Of a stretch of DNA of 64,000 nucleotides, positions 26,507 through 34,439 are shown piece after piece. Both the position numbers and the translations under genes were made by a program. The first letter of the stretch is position 1. The number at the start of each line of letters is the position of its first letter. Location of the stretch: positions 1-64,000 of the forward strand of contig NZ_LGSZ01000032.1 in assembly GCF_001298265.1 (NCBI RefSeq), read 5' to 3'. Origin of the DNA: Allobosea vaviloviae. Lineage in GTDB: Bacteria > Pseudomonadota > Alphaproteobacteria > Rhizobiales > Beijerinckiaceae. Under the pieces are notes generated by a model. That model did not search any database. It worked only from the letters and a program-made list of their open reading frames with translations, and was not told the origin of the DNA.

Positions 26507-27058
26507 TCAAGCAGACTTGCGAGATGTCACGACCGGGAAGTCGATGGCCGTCTTGCCGACCTCGTTGATGTAGTTCGTCCAGGTGTTGAGGGCGACATGC
26601 AGGACGATCTCGACGGTCTGGGCGTCGTCATAACCTGCAGACTTCAATGACTGAACGTCGGCATCGTCGACATGACCGCGCGACAATGCGACCTTGGCGG
26701 CGAAACGCACCGCGACATCGGCCATCGGATCGTTCGACGTTCCGCTGCGGTTGGCAGCAATCTCGGCCTCGTCCAGCTTCGCGAGGTTCTTCCCGAGATA
26801 GGTATGGGCCGAGAGGCAGTAGTCACAGCCGTTGACCTCGGCGATCGCGAGCGCGATCCGCTCGCGGGTGGCCGCCGGCAAGGTGCCCTTTTCGAGGGCT
26901 CCCGAAAGGCTCAGATAGCCTTCGAGCGCTGCAGGGCTGTTGGAAACCAGGCGGAAAAGGTTCGGCGTCACGCCGAGCTTCTTCTGGACCGCCTCAAGCA
27001 TGGGGCGCGACGCGGCCGGTGCTTCTTCGATCGTCGCGGGTGTCTGGATGCGAGACAT
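26507..27058 (-). CDS. Carboxymuconolactone decarboxylase-family protein (AhpD-like)
   Basis: The 183-residue all-helical protein has the AhpD-type site C78-D-Y-C81-xx-x-H85 (EVNGCDYCLSAHTYLGKN). In AhpD this cysteine pair and histidine relay a proton and act in peroxide or alkyl-peroxide detoxification. It is the first gene of the minus-strand cluster ending at 22918 and is divergent from a LysR regulator 119 bases away, a common arrangement for stress-induced clusters. Confidence 0.86.
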   Translation of the reverse strand: MSRIQTPATIEEAPAASRPMLEAVQKKLGVTPNLFRLVSNSPAALEGYLSLSGALEKGTLPAATRERIALAIAEVNGCDYCLSAHTYLGKNLAKLDEAEIAANRSGTSNDPMADVAVRFAAKVALSRGHVDDADVQSLKSAGYDDAQTVEIVLHVALNTWTNYINEVGKTAIDFPVVTSRKSA

Positions 27059-27177
27059 GTTCGATGCCTTCCTTTGGGAGAGGTCTGACTGACCTCGTGT
27101 CCGACATCTATGTCTCTTTCGAAAAATGGGATAGACACGCCGAATGAGAACAAGCCTCTCAAAATATGGAATGATCG

Positions 27178-28080
27178 ATGGATCGTCTCGATGCGATGTC
27201 GCTGCTGCTGGAGGTCATCGATTCAGGAAGCTTCTCTGCGGCCGGTCGCCGCGTGGGGATGCCGCTGGCGACGGTGAGCCGGCGGATTTCCGACCTGGAG
27301 CGGCACCTTCAGACACGGCTCCTGGCGAGAACCAGTCGCAAGGTCGCGCTGACTGAAGCGGGACGCTCGTATGTCGTTGCGTGCCGAAGGATTCTGGAGA
27401 GCGTTGATGAGGCCGAGCGCGCCGCCGCCGGTGAGTACGCCACGCCAAAGGGAGAGTTGATACTGACCGCGCCGATCGTTTTCGGGCGACTGCATGTTCT
27501 GCCCGTCGTCACGCAGTTTCTATCCGCATATCCCGATATCAATATCCGCGTCATGTTCGCCGATCGCTTGGTCGATCTGGTCGATGACCATGTCGACGTT
27601 GCTGTCAGGATCGGAGCCCTGCCGGATAGCAATCTGGTCGCCAGGTCCATCGGCGCGATCAGACCGATCGCCTGTGCCAGTCGCGACTATCTTGACGTAC
27701 ATGGCCGGCCAACTGTACCCGACGAGCTCAGGCAGCACGAGATCGTCGCGTTCGAAGGGGCGCTCTCGGCCCGCGACTGGGGGTTCCAGAACTCTGACAC
27801 GCATGTCGTCGTGAAGCTGTCCCCCCGCCTGATCGTCAATACCGCCGAGGCTGCTGTCGATGCCGCGATCGCGGGCGCCGGGATCACTCGCGTGTTGTCA
27901 TATCAAGTTGCGGATGCTGTCCGGGCGGGAAAGCTCGAACTCATCCTGAGACCGTTTGAACCTGCGTCTTGGCCCGTGAGCCTCGTTCACGCCAGTCAGG
28001 GACTGATGCCACAGAAACTACGGGCGTTTATGGACTTCGCAGCGCCACGGCTGCGCGCCCGTCTGGATGCGATGGGTTAG
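27178..28080 (+). CDS. LysR-family transcriptional regulator
   Basis: The 300-residue intact LysR protein has its HTH at about 4-62 (MDRLDAMSLLLEVIDSGSFS; LATVSRRISDLERHLQTRLL) and a complete effector domain ending PRLRARLDAMG. It diverges from the AhpD-like gene cluster and directly precedes the DUF6314 gene, so it likely regulates the minus-strand cluster and may autoregulate. Confidence 0.88.
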   Translation: MDRLDAMSLLLEVIDSGSFSAAGRRVGMPLATVSRRISDLERHLQTRLLARTSRKVALTEAGRSYVVACRRILESVDEAERAAAGEYATPKGELILTAPIVFGRLHVLPVVTQFLSAYPDINIRVMFADRLVDLVDDHVDVAVRIGALPDSNLVARSIGAIRPIACASRDYLDVHGRPTVPDELRQHEIVAFEGALSARDWGFQNSDTHVVVKLSPRLIVNTAEAAVDAAIAGAGITRVLSYQVADAVRAGKLELILRPFEPASWPVSLVHASQGLMPQKLRAFMDFAAPRLRARLDAMG

Positions 28081-28554
28081 ATGCTGGCGGTGAACAGGGC
28101 ATCCGACTTGGATTGGGGCGGGCCAGGAGGATGCCTGGAGCGATTGACGGGAAAGTGGCTGTTAAGCCGCCACATCACGCCTGGCGGACGCATGGAAGGA
28201 TTTGCAGAGTTTACTCGGGCAGAGGGTGACGTCTGGCTCCGCTATCATGAACAGGGTGAACTGGTCCTTGATAGCGGCCAACGACTGCACGCAACGCGGT
28301 CTTTCTTGTTTCGGGCGCTGAATGAAGGCTTCAGCGTACATTTCGACGATGAGCGGGCGAGCCTGTTTCAGGAGGTTTGCGTGACGCGGGTCGAAACGCT
28401 CTTGATAGGGCAAGCCGACCATCAATGCCTCGAGGATAGGTACTCGAGCGTCTATGAATTTAGCCAGGACGGGACCTTCTCGATCCTGCACGCGGTTCGC
28501 GGACCCCGCAAGGACTACATCTCGAGAACCAGTTTCCGGCGAGCCCGAGAATAG
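28081..28554 (+). CDS. DUF6314-family protein
   Basis: The 157-residue protein starts at the ATG that directly follows the LysR stop (TAG-ATG), so it is translated in the same message. It has the block LTGKWLLSRHITPGGRMEGFAEFTRA near the N-terminus, GELVLDSGQRLHATRSFLFR in the middle, and HAVRGPRKDYISRTSFRRA at the end, which I recognise as the DUF6314 pattern of lipocalin-like small proteins. Function unknown. The last 40 bases overlap the 3' end of the convergent MFS gene. Confidence 0.72.
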   Translation: MLAVNRASDLDWGGPGGCLERLTGKWLLSRHITPGGRMEGFAEFTRAEGDVWLRYHEQGELVLDSGQRLHATRSFLFRALNEGFSVHFDDERASLFQEVCVTRVETLLIGQADHQCLEDRYSSVYEFSQDGTFSILHAVRGPRKDYISRTSFRRARE

Positions 28555-29726
28555 CGCAGGGTCAAGACCCAGAACCAAAACGCGCTCATGCTGATGACAG
28601 CGCCCAGCATGCAAACGCCTCCCCAACCGGCGTACGCGTAGACGAGCGTCGCAGCGATGGATCCTGCTGCGCTGCCGATGGAGTAGAACAGCATGTAGCA
28701 TCCCACGATGCGGCTGCGCGCGTCCTCGTGAAGGCCGAAGATCATGCTTTGGCTGGTGACGTGAACAGCCTGGATCGCGAGGTCAAGCATAACGATGCCA
28801 GCCAGCAGGAACCAGATCGAGCGGTCCAGAAGGGAGATCGGAATCCACGACGCGGTGAGGAGTGCGAGAGCCAATCCGGTCGTCGTCTGGCCGAGCCCAC
28901 GGTCGGCCAGGCCTCCGGCTCGACCTGCCGCGAGAGCACCGGCAACGCCGGCGAGACCGAACATTCCAATTTCGGTATGAGAAAAGGAAAACGGTGGCGC
29001 TGCCAGTGGCAGGACGAGCGGTGTCCAAAGCACATTCAAGGCGGCGAAGATGAGACAGGCCAGGACGGCCCGCGCGCGCAGAAGCGGCTCGTCGCGGATG
29101 AGCACGAACATCGAGCGCATCAACGCCCCATATGAGCCGGACCTGGCTTGGGGTGCCCCTGTCGGCATTGCACTGTACAGGAGGCCAGCCAACGTCAGCG
29201 TCGACATCGCTGCGGCAAGGTAGACCAGTCGCCAGCCGCCCAGATCGGCAAGCAGGCCGGCGATGAACCTTGCCATCAGGATCCCGATGACGACTCCGCT
29301 GGTAACCAGGCCGACGACATGGCCTCGTTCATGGGGGGCAGCCAACGATGCTGCGAACGCGACAATGACTTGGACAACAACGGCGAGAATGCCAATGGCC
29401 GCCATTCCCATCAGCATAACAGGTTCCGAAGGGGCAAATCCGACACCCATCAGCGCGATCGCTGACAATACCATCTGACCTGCGACGAGGCGACGTCGAT
29501 CGATCAGGTCGCCCAGCGGTACAATGAGCAAGAGCCCCAGCCCGTAACCAACCTGGGTCATCGTGACGACGATTCCGATACGCGCCGGATCGACCGAAAG
29601 ATCTCTGGCGATCTCATCGAGAAGGGGGTGGGCGAAATATATGTTCGCGACACTTGCCCCGCACGCAATCGCAAACATGAACGTCATTGCTCGTGACATT
29701 CTGCCGACCGGATCCTTGGCCGTCAT
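28515..29726 (-). CDS. MFS transporter
   Basis: The 403-residue membrane protein has about 12 hydrophobic segments, an N-terminal MFS loop (LIVPLGDLIDRRRLVAGQ; the GD-xx-DRR-R-L motif between TM2 and TM3), and a second-half repeat with RAGGLADRGLG. It belongs to the drug/sugar-efflux-like group; the substrate is unknown. Its 3' end overlaps the convergent DUF6314 gene by 40 bases. It is divergent from the double-cupin gene, with about 190 bases between the starts. Confidence 0.86.
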   Translation of the reverse strand: MTAKDPVGRMSRAMTFMFAIACGASVANIYFAHPLLDEIARDLSVDPARIGIVVTMTQVGYGLGLLLIVPLGDLIDRRRLVAGQMVLSAIALMGVGFAPSEPVMLMGMAAIGILAVVVQVIVAFAASLAAPHERGHVVGLVTSGVVIGILMARFIAGLLADLGGWRLVYLAAAMSTLTLAGLLYSAMPTGAPQARSGSYGALMRSMFVLIRDEPLLRARAVLACLIFAALNVLWTPLVLPLAAPPFSFSHTEIGMFGLAGVAGALAAGRAGGLADRGLGQTTTGLALALLTASWIPISLLDRSIWFLLAGIVMLDLAIQAVHVTSQSMIFGLHEDARSRIVGCYMLFYSIGSAAGSIAATLVYAYAGWGGVCMLGAVISMSAFWFWVLTLRYSRARRKLVLEM

Positions 29727-29917
29727 AGCTGTTTGCCCCCTGGCCTGAATGGCGTCCGTTCGCGACCTGCTCTCGGCTCACAGAACCTTGATGACGCGAG
29801 CCTGCTGCGCCACTTGCTGTCCATAAATATGCGTGTCACACGCACATAAAGAAGATCCGGGCCTCGGCCACACACGTTTCCGTGATGGCCAGGGCCTCTG
29901 AAGCGAGTCGGAAGAAG

Positions 29918-30601
29918 ATGACCCAGATCAACGCAGACTTCAGCGCGCGTGCGGTTTCGCACGCCGGGGAGGCGCCATGGGTTGCCGCGCCCGCGCCAGG
30001 CGTCGAGCGCCGGATGCTCGATCGAATGGGCGGTGAGGTCGCACGTGCAACCTCGCTTGTGCGTTTCGCGCCCGGCAGCGCTTTCCCCTCGCACATCCAT
30101 AAGGGAGGTGAGGAGTTCCTGGTTCTTGAGGGAGTGTTTCAGGACGAACAGGGAGATTTCCCGGCAGGGAGCTATGTTCGCAATCCACCATTGTCGTCTC
30201 ACGCGCCAAGCGCCCCCGAGGGCGCGACCTTGTTCGTGAAGCTCTGGCAATTCGATGCCGAGGACCGGGCGTCAGTGCGGATCAATACGAACCGGTGCGA
30301 ACGCGAAAATGCCGCCGGACGGCAAGATGTCTCCGTGATTCCCCTCCATCGCGACGCGCGAGAGGAAGTTCGCATCGAAGTCTGGAAACCAGGCGCTCAG
30401 GTGTCAATCGAGAAGCACGAAGGCCTGGAAATTCTTGTTCTCGAAGGTGGATTCCATGAGGGCGACGAACTGTTTGCGCGGCACTCGTGGCTAAGGCTGC
30501 CGCCTTCGCAGGACCTGCGGGCTATGGCTGGTTTGGAGGGCACGCGTGTGTGGATAAAGCTGGGGCACCTCTCCGTCGCGCCTACTGGACCTTCGGCATA
30601 A
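29918..30601 (+). CDS. Double cupin protein (ChrR-like)
   Basis: The product is 227 residues from the ATG at 29918, after GGAAGAAG. It has two cupin halves. The first carries FPSHIHKGGEEFLVLEGVFQDEQG with the metal-binding H-x-H and E; the second carries IEKHEGLEILVLEGGFHEGDELF and lacks the first His. The pattern resembles the cupin half of ChrR anti-sigma proteins, but no zinc-binding N-terminal anti-sigma helix is present, so it is probably an enzyme or sensor rather than an anti-sigma factor. It lies 12 bases before the SDR gene. Confidence 0.78.
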   Translation: MTQINADFSARAVSHAGEAPWVAAPAPGVERRMLDRMGGEVARATSLVRFAPGSAFPSHIHKGGEEFLVLEGVFQDEQGDFPAGSYVRNPPLSSHAPSAPEGATLFVKLWQFDAEDRASVRINTNRCERENAAGRQDVSVIPLHRDAREEVRIEVWKPGAQVSIEKHEGLEILVLEGGFHEGDELFARHSWLRLPPSQDLRAMAGLEGTRVWIKLGHLSVAPTGPSA

Positions 30602-30613
30602 GGAGTCGAACTC

Positions 30614-31300
30614 GTGACATCTTCGAAACGTCTCGCGATCGTTGCTGGCGCCGGTCCTGGGTTGGGCGATGCTCTCCTGACCCGGTTTGCGCAAGGAGGG
30701 TATCACGCGGTTGGCTACAGCCGCCGTCAACGGACCAGCGATCCGTCAATCGAAACCAGGAATCTCGACCTCACCGACTCCGATGAAGTGCGGGCGGTGA
30801 CACGAGAATTGACGGATCGGCATGGCCCTCCCGCTATCGTGGTGCACAATCCCGCCCGGCTTGTCAGAGGGCCTCTCCTCGAAACGCCGATCGCGCAATT
30901 CGAGGAGGCGTGGCGTTCGATGGCACTGTCAGCGGCGATATTGGCGCACAATGTCATCCCGGCCATGGTTCAGGCCGGTGGAGGCGCGTTTATCGTGTCC
31001 GGTGCTACGGCGAGCCTGAGAGGAGGAGCGAAATTCTCCGCATTCGCTTCCGCAAAATTCGCACTTCGTGGCCTGACGCAATCTCTTGCAAGGGAGTTCC
31101 AGTCTTCCGGGATCCACGTTTCGCACGTGATTCTGGATGGCATCATCGACAGCGATGCGAGCCGCGTGCTGCACGGGCGCGACCCGAACACGATGATGAA
31201 GCCTGCCGATATCGCACAAGCGTATTGGCAACTGGCTCATCAGCCCAGTTCGGCATGGACTCATGAATTGGATCTGCGGCCGATGAGTGAGAGCTTTTAG
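30614..31300 (+). CDS. SDR-family protein lacking the catalytic tyrosine (SDR_c10-like)
   Basis: The 228-residue protein starts at a GTG. A Rossmann motif (RLAIVAGAGPGLGDALLTRF) and the helix with SAFASAKFALRGLTQSLAREF are present. In classical SDRs this helix has YxxxK; here it is FxxxK, with Lys kept and Tyr replaced by Phe. I recall the SDR_c10 subgroup as having exactly this substitution and an imperfect glycine motif. Normal dehydrogenase chemistry is therefore doubtful. It is transcribed with the cupin gene. Confidence 0.8.
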   Translation: MTSSKRLAIVAGAGPGLGDALLTRFAQGGYHAVGYSRRQRTSDPSIETRNLDLTDSDEVRAVTRELTDRHGPPAIVVHNPARLVRGPLLETPIAQFEEAWRSMALSAAILAHNVIPAMVQAGGGAFIVSGATASLRGGAKFSAFASAKFALRGLTQSLAREFQSSGIHVSHVILDGIIDSDASRVLHGRDPNTMMKPADIAQAYWQLAHQPSSAWTHELDLRPMSESF

Positions 31301-31313
31301 CTTAGCCTCACTC
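31285..31313. terminator. Hairpin at the end of the cupin-SDR operon
   Basis: Arms GAGTGAG (31285-31291) and CTCACTC (31307-31313) flank a 15-base loop and overlap the SDR stop codon. It lies between the convergent SDR and anti-sigma genes. The stem is short and there is no T-run, so this is tentative. Confidence 0.3.
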
Positions 31314-31343
31314 TCATGCGAAATAGGCTCGCGTTCGGGAATT

Positions 31344-32147
31344 CTACAACAGATCCGGCAGCCGCTGAAGCTCTGACGATTCGACGTCGGAGACTGCGGC
31401 GTAGGTGACGCCGCCGCGTGTCCATTTGAGAATATTGTATCCGTTGCGGGTGCTGAGAGCCGGAGAAACCTCTGATCCATCTCCAGACGTCCAAGCGAAG
31501 ACATTGATGATGTGCAATCGCCGCTTGTAGACCAGCGCTCCGACGCGCCTTCCGGCGATCGTATCGAGTCGACCTCCCAGCAACGGATAGCCCTGCGCGA
31601 CGAGATCGCGCACCTCCGGCGAGAAGTCGACCTTCCCTGCAAACCACGGCTTGACCGTATGGGCATCGGAAGAGGCGACTTGGATCGGGCTATCCTGTAG
31701 CAGCGAACGCAGATGTGCGGACAACAGGTCCTGCGCCAGCAGGTTGTCTTTCGTCGAGCCCGTCAGGACCGACCACGTCGCTAGCGATGACAGCAAGCAC
31801 GCGATGAAGAAAACGGCGGCATGTTTAAGCAACCCGGCCCTGATCCAAGGCCGATAAGCGCCCGCACTTGGAGAAAGCTTGCCGGGCGCGACCCGCTCCT
31901 GGGTGCCGATGGTGCCGGAACGATCCTGCGTCTGGGCCAATGTACGCCGAAGTCGGTGTGAGAGCCCTACAGGCAATGGTTCCCGTCCAAGCCCGGAGAC
32001 CATGCTGCTCGTCTCGCGCAATTCCTCTGCCAGAGCGGCACAATCGCTGCAGCCGATGATATGCTGCGTCAGTGCTTCGTGCTCGGAGTCCGGAAGTTCG
32101 CCGTCGATATAAGCGCTCAGGAGATGTGAGTGTTGATTACACGGCAT
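31344..32147 (-). CDS. Zinc-finger anti-sigma factor, membrane-bound
   Basis: The 267-residue protein begins with a ZAS domain: LLSAYIDGELPDSEHEALTQH and the Zn ligands H-x3-C-x2-C (HIIGCSDCAAL). A single transmembrane segment (HAAVFFIACLLSSLATWSVL, about residues 109-128) anchors it, followed by a C-terminal periplasmic domain of about 140 residues that likely senses a signal (GGRLDTIAGRRVGALVYKRR). Its start overlaps the end of the sigma gene by 11 bases, so it is made together with its partner and keeps the sigma factor inactive. Confidence 0.88.
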   Translation of the reverse strand: MPCNQHSHLLSAYIDGELPDSEHEALTQHIIGCSDCAALAEELRETSSMVSGLGREPLPVGLSHRLRRTLAQTQDRSGTIGTQERVAPGKLSPSAGAYRPWIRAGLLKHAAVFFIACLLSSLATWSVLTGSTKDNLLAQDLLSAHLRSLLQDSPIQVASSDAHTVKPWFAGKVDFSPEVRDLVAQGYPLLGGRLDTIAGRRVGALVYKRRLHIINVFAWTSGDGSEVSPALSTRNGYNILKWTRGGVTYAAVSDVESSELQRLPDLL

Positions 32148-32697
32148 GAGAACGGTCCTTCCCGATCTTGCGGGCGAGTGTCTGGCGCAGCAGCATGCGG
32201 CCGCGCGATAGGCGAGACATCACGGTCCCCACCACGGTCCCGGTGATCTCTGCAATTTCACGATAACCAAGCCCTTCGATCTCGCGCAGCACGACGACTT
32301 CCCGGAAGGCTGCAGGCAGCTCTGCCAGGGCAAGGCGCACCAGATCGCGGTCCACCTCGCCCATCATGACGTCTTCCGCCGAAGGCTCATCGGCGGCGAT
32401 GTTGAGATACGACCCACCTTCGTGATCATGGCCGGGAAGAGCAGCATCGAGCGAGATCACGTTTGCGGCGCGTTGCCGCGAATTCAACATGCGGTAGGAA
32501 ACATTGCGCACAATGGCAAAAAGCCACGGTCGGAACTCCTCGCCGCGAAAGCTGTCAAAGGCGCGGAATGCGCGCAAGAATGCTTCCTGCACCGCGTCCT
32601 CGGCATCAGCCCGCGAGCGAAGCAACCAGTAAGCGAGGTTGAACGCCGCTTCCTGGTGCGGCAGCGCCAACTGCTCAAAACGTGACGGCGGTTGCAT
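32137..32697 (-). CDS. ECF-type sigma-70 factor
   Basis: The product is 186 residues from the ATG at 32697, after AAGGG. Region 2 (LRSRADAEDAVQEAFLRAFR, RPWLFAIVRNVSYRMLNSRQR) and region 4 (LAELPAAFREVVVLREIEGLG, then YREIAEITGTVVGTVMSRLSRG) are separated by a short linker, as in ECF sigma factors. It directs RNA polymerase to its own regulon, and the anti-sigma factor downstream controls it. The gene is divergent from the MBL operon. A matching promoter-like motif on both strands in the gap suggests that it activates both. Confidence 0.9.
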   Translation of the reverse strand: MQPPSRFEQLALPHQEAAFNLAYWLLRSRADAEDAVQEAFLRAFRAFDSFRGEEFRPWLFAIVRNVSYRMLNSRQRAANVISLDAALPGHDHEGGSYLNIAADEPSAEDVMMGEVDRDLVRLALAELPAAFREVVVLREIEGLGYREIAEITGTVVGTVMSRLSRGRMLLRQTLARKIGKDRSHAV

Positions 32698-32772
32698 GAT
32701 CCCTTGAAGGCTCACGGTTGTTGGGCGCCTGGACGGTAGCCGCTCTTCCCAATGATCCTGATCACATATGTT

Positions 32773-32819
32773 TTATTCCCGTAATTTTTTCTGCGATTTG
32801 AGACGATAGGCGGGAATAA
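32773..32819. promoter_or_regulatory. Mirrored CGGGAATAA motif, candidate ECF-dependent divergent promoters
   Basis: CGGGAATAA occurs at 32811-32819 on the plus strand and at 32773-32781 on the minus strand, 29 bases apart and pointing away from each other. About 16 bases after each copy is a loosely similar block (CTCTTGG on plus, ATCATTG on minus). A G/A-rich -35 followed by a -10 element at this spacing is expected for ECF sigma factors. The position between the sigma gene and the MBL gene suggests autoregulation and regulon control. Confidence 0.55.
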
Positions 32820-32893
32820 TTTGCGCCGGAGGAGACTCTTGGACCATGCGACGCCGCTGCGGCGCTCGCCATGAATACTCCGGGAGTTGCTCG

Positions 32894-33865
32894 ATGACCC
32901 ACGTTTCACGCCGCGATGCGCTCGTCGCGGGTTCGCTAGCTGCCGCCTTTGGATTGGTGAAGCCGCTGCACCTGGTGACGTCCGCGCAGGCGCAGACGAT
33001 CCCCGATCCTGCAGTTGGCTTCCACCGCTACAAGGTTGGCTCGATCGAAGTTACGGCGCTTTATGATGGCATCTGGGAGAAGCCTCACGATCCCGCATTT
33101 ATCAAGAATGCCTCCGTTAACGAGACCAAGGAGGCGCTCGCCAAGTCCGGCCAGACCACGGCATTCGTCCCGATTCCGCTGACGGTCGTCGTGCTCAAGA
33201 TCGGTGACCGCTACGTCATGGTCGATTCCGGATCCGGCGCCGGGCAGTGGCAGCCGACGGCGACCAAGCTTGCCAGCAACATGGCGGCCGCCGGGATCGA
33301 TCCTGCCAAGATCAGCACCATCCTGATCTCGCATTTCCATCCCGACCACATCTTCGGCCTGATGCATCGTGGCACCAACGCCCCGGTGTTTCCGCAGGCC
33401 GAGATCGTCGTCACCGCCACCGAGTACAAGTGGTGGACCGAACCCGGCCGCGTCGAGAAGCTCCCCGATGCTCGCAAGCCGCTCGGCCAGCGCATCAATG
33501 CGGTATTCCCCGGTTGGAAGAACTTCAAACTCGTCGATGGTGAGCCTGAGGTTGCGCCCGGTGTCCGGCTGGTCAAGGCGCCCGGCCACACGCCGGGGCA
33601 CGCAGCCTTCCATGTCAGCTCCGGCAACGAACAGCTGATGATTTCCAACGACGTCGCTTACGTCCCCGCTCTGCTAGCGCCGCATCCGGACTGGCAGGGC
33701 AGCTACGACCAGGACAGCGTTACGGCCGTCGAGACGCGCCACAAGCTGATCGACCGTGTCATCGCGGAGAAGATGGCGATTTGCGGGGCGCATTTCCCCT
33801 TCCCCGGCATGGGTGTCTTCGCCAAGGACGGCGCGGGCTACACCTTCGCCCCCGCCAAGGCGTGA
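32894..33865 (+). CDS. Exported metallo-beta-lactamase-fold hydrolase (Tat signal)
   Basis: The product is 323 residues from the ATG at 32894. A twin-arginine signal (THVSRRDALVAGSLAAAFGL) ends near SAQAQ. The MBL core follows, with the metal motif H147-F-H149-P-D151-H152 (ISHFHPDH), APGHTPGHAAFHV and a final GAHFPFPGMG. This is the usual layout of periplasmic MBL hydrolases such as N-acyl-homoserine lactone- or quorum-type enzymes, but the substrate is not shown. It is the first gene downstream of the putative ECF promoter. Confidence 0.85.
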   Translation: MTHVSRRDALVAGSLAAAFGLVKPLHLVTSAQAQTIPDPAVGFHRYKVGSIEVTALYDGIWEKPHDPAFIKNASVNETKEALAKSGQTTAFVPIPLTVVVLKIGDRYVMVDSGSGAGQWQPTATKLASNMAAAGIDPAKISTILISHFHPDHIFGLMHRGTNAPVFPQAEIVVTATEYKWWTEPGRVEKLPDARKPLGQRINAVFPGWKNFKLVDGEPEVAPGVRLVKAPGHTPGHAAFHVSSGNEQLMISNDVAYVPALLAPHPDWQGSYDQDSVTAVETRHKLIDRVIAEKMAICGAHFPFPGMGVFAKDGAGYTFAPAKA

Positions 33866-33870
33866 TCTAC

Positions 33871-33909
33871 GCGGGCCGTGTTCGAACACGGCCCGCTCAT
33901 CCCCTTTTT
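33871..33909 (+). terminator. Perfect palindrome with T-run after the MBL gene
   Basis: Arms GCGGGCCGTGTTC (33871-33883) and GAACACGGCCCGC (33884-33896) form an uninterrupted palindrome that begins five bases past the MBL stop, followed by a T-run at about 33904-33908. It fits an intrinsic terminator. It would separate the MBL gene from, or attenuate transcription into, the TPR and DoxX genes. Confidence 0.75.
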
Positions 33910-33927
33910 CCAATCCTGGAGACTGTC

Positions 33928-34377
33928 ATGATCCGTAAACTCGCATTCGCAGCCTTCGCGGGCGCTCTCATTGCCTCGACCGCCGCATTCGCCGTCGACA
34001 CCACCCCGACCAAGGGCGCGCCAAACTTGACCGCCGTGAGGGCTGCGATCAAGGCCAAGCAGTTCCCGGCCGCGGTCAAGGAGCTCACCGGTATGATCGA
34101 CGCCGGCGTTCAGCACGCCGATGTCTACAATCTGCTCGGGTTCTCCTTGCGCAAGAGCGGCGACCAGAAGGCGGCGATGACCTACTACGCCAAGGCGCTC
34201 GATTTCGATGCCAACCACAAGGGCGCGCTTGAGTATCAAGGCGAGCTTTATGTCGAGCTCGGCGAAGTCGCCAAGGCGCGTGTCAATCTCGCCTCTCTCG
34301 TGAAGCTCTGCCCGACAGGTTGTGAAGAGCGTGAGGACCTGGAGAAGGCTCTCGCGACTGTCGCGAAAACAAACTGA
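33928..34377 (+). CDS. Exported TPR protein
   Basis: The product is 149 residues from the ATG at 33928, preceded by CTGGAGA. The signal peptide is MIRKLAFAAFAGALIASTAAFA. Tetratricopeptide-like repeats follow (VKELTGMIDAGVQHADVYNLLGFSL; MTYYAKALDFDANHKGALEYQGELY). A C-terminal pair of cysteines (LCPTGCEER) may form a disulfide. A periplasmic scaffolding role is likely. It lies between the MBL and DoxX genes on the same strand, past the palindromic terminator, so read-through or its own promoter is needed. Confidence 0.8.
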   Translation: MIRKLAFAAFAGALIASTAAFAVDTTPTKGAPNLTAVRAAIKAKQFPAAVKELTGMIDAGVQHADVYNLLGFSLRKSGDQKAAMTYYAKALDFDANHKGALEYQGELYVELGEVAKARVNLASLVKLCPTGCEEREDLEKALATVAKTN

Positions 34378-34399
34378 GCCTGCAACCACGCCGGAAAGG

Positions 34400-34424
34400 A
34401 GCCGGCATCCGCCGGCTTCTATTT
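34400..34424 (+). terminator. Hairpin between the TPR and DoxX genes
   Basis: Arms AGCCGGC (34400-34406) and GCCGGCT (34411-34417) with a 4-base loop are followed by a U-rich TCTATTT. It resembles a weak intrinsic terminator or attenuator and lies 23 bases after the TPR stop. Confidence 0.5.
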
Positions 34425-34439
34425 AAAGTGTCGAGGACA

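Noticed and set aside
29918..30601. The double cupin as an anti-sigma factor
   Set aside because: It resembles the ChrR cupin half but lacks the zinc-binding N-terminal anti-sigma domain, and no sigma gene is adjacent.
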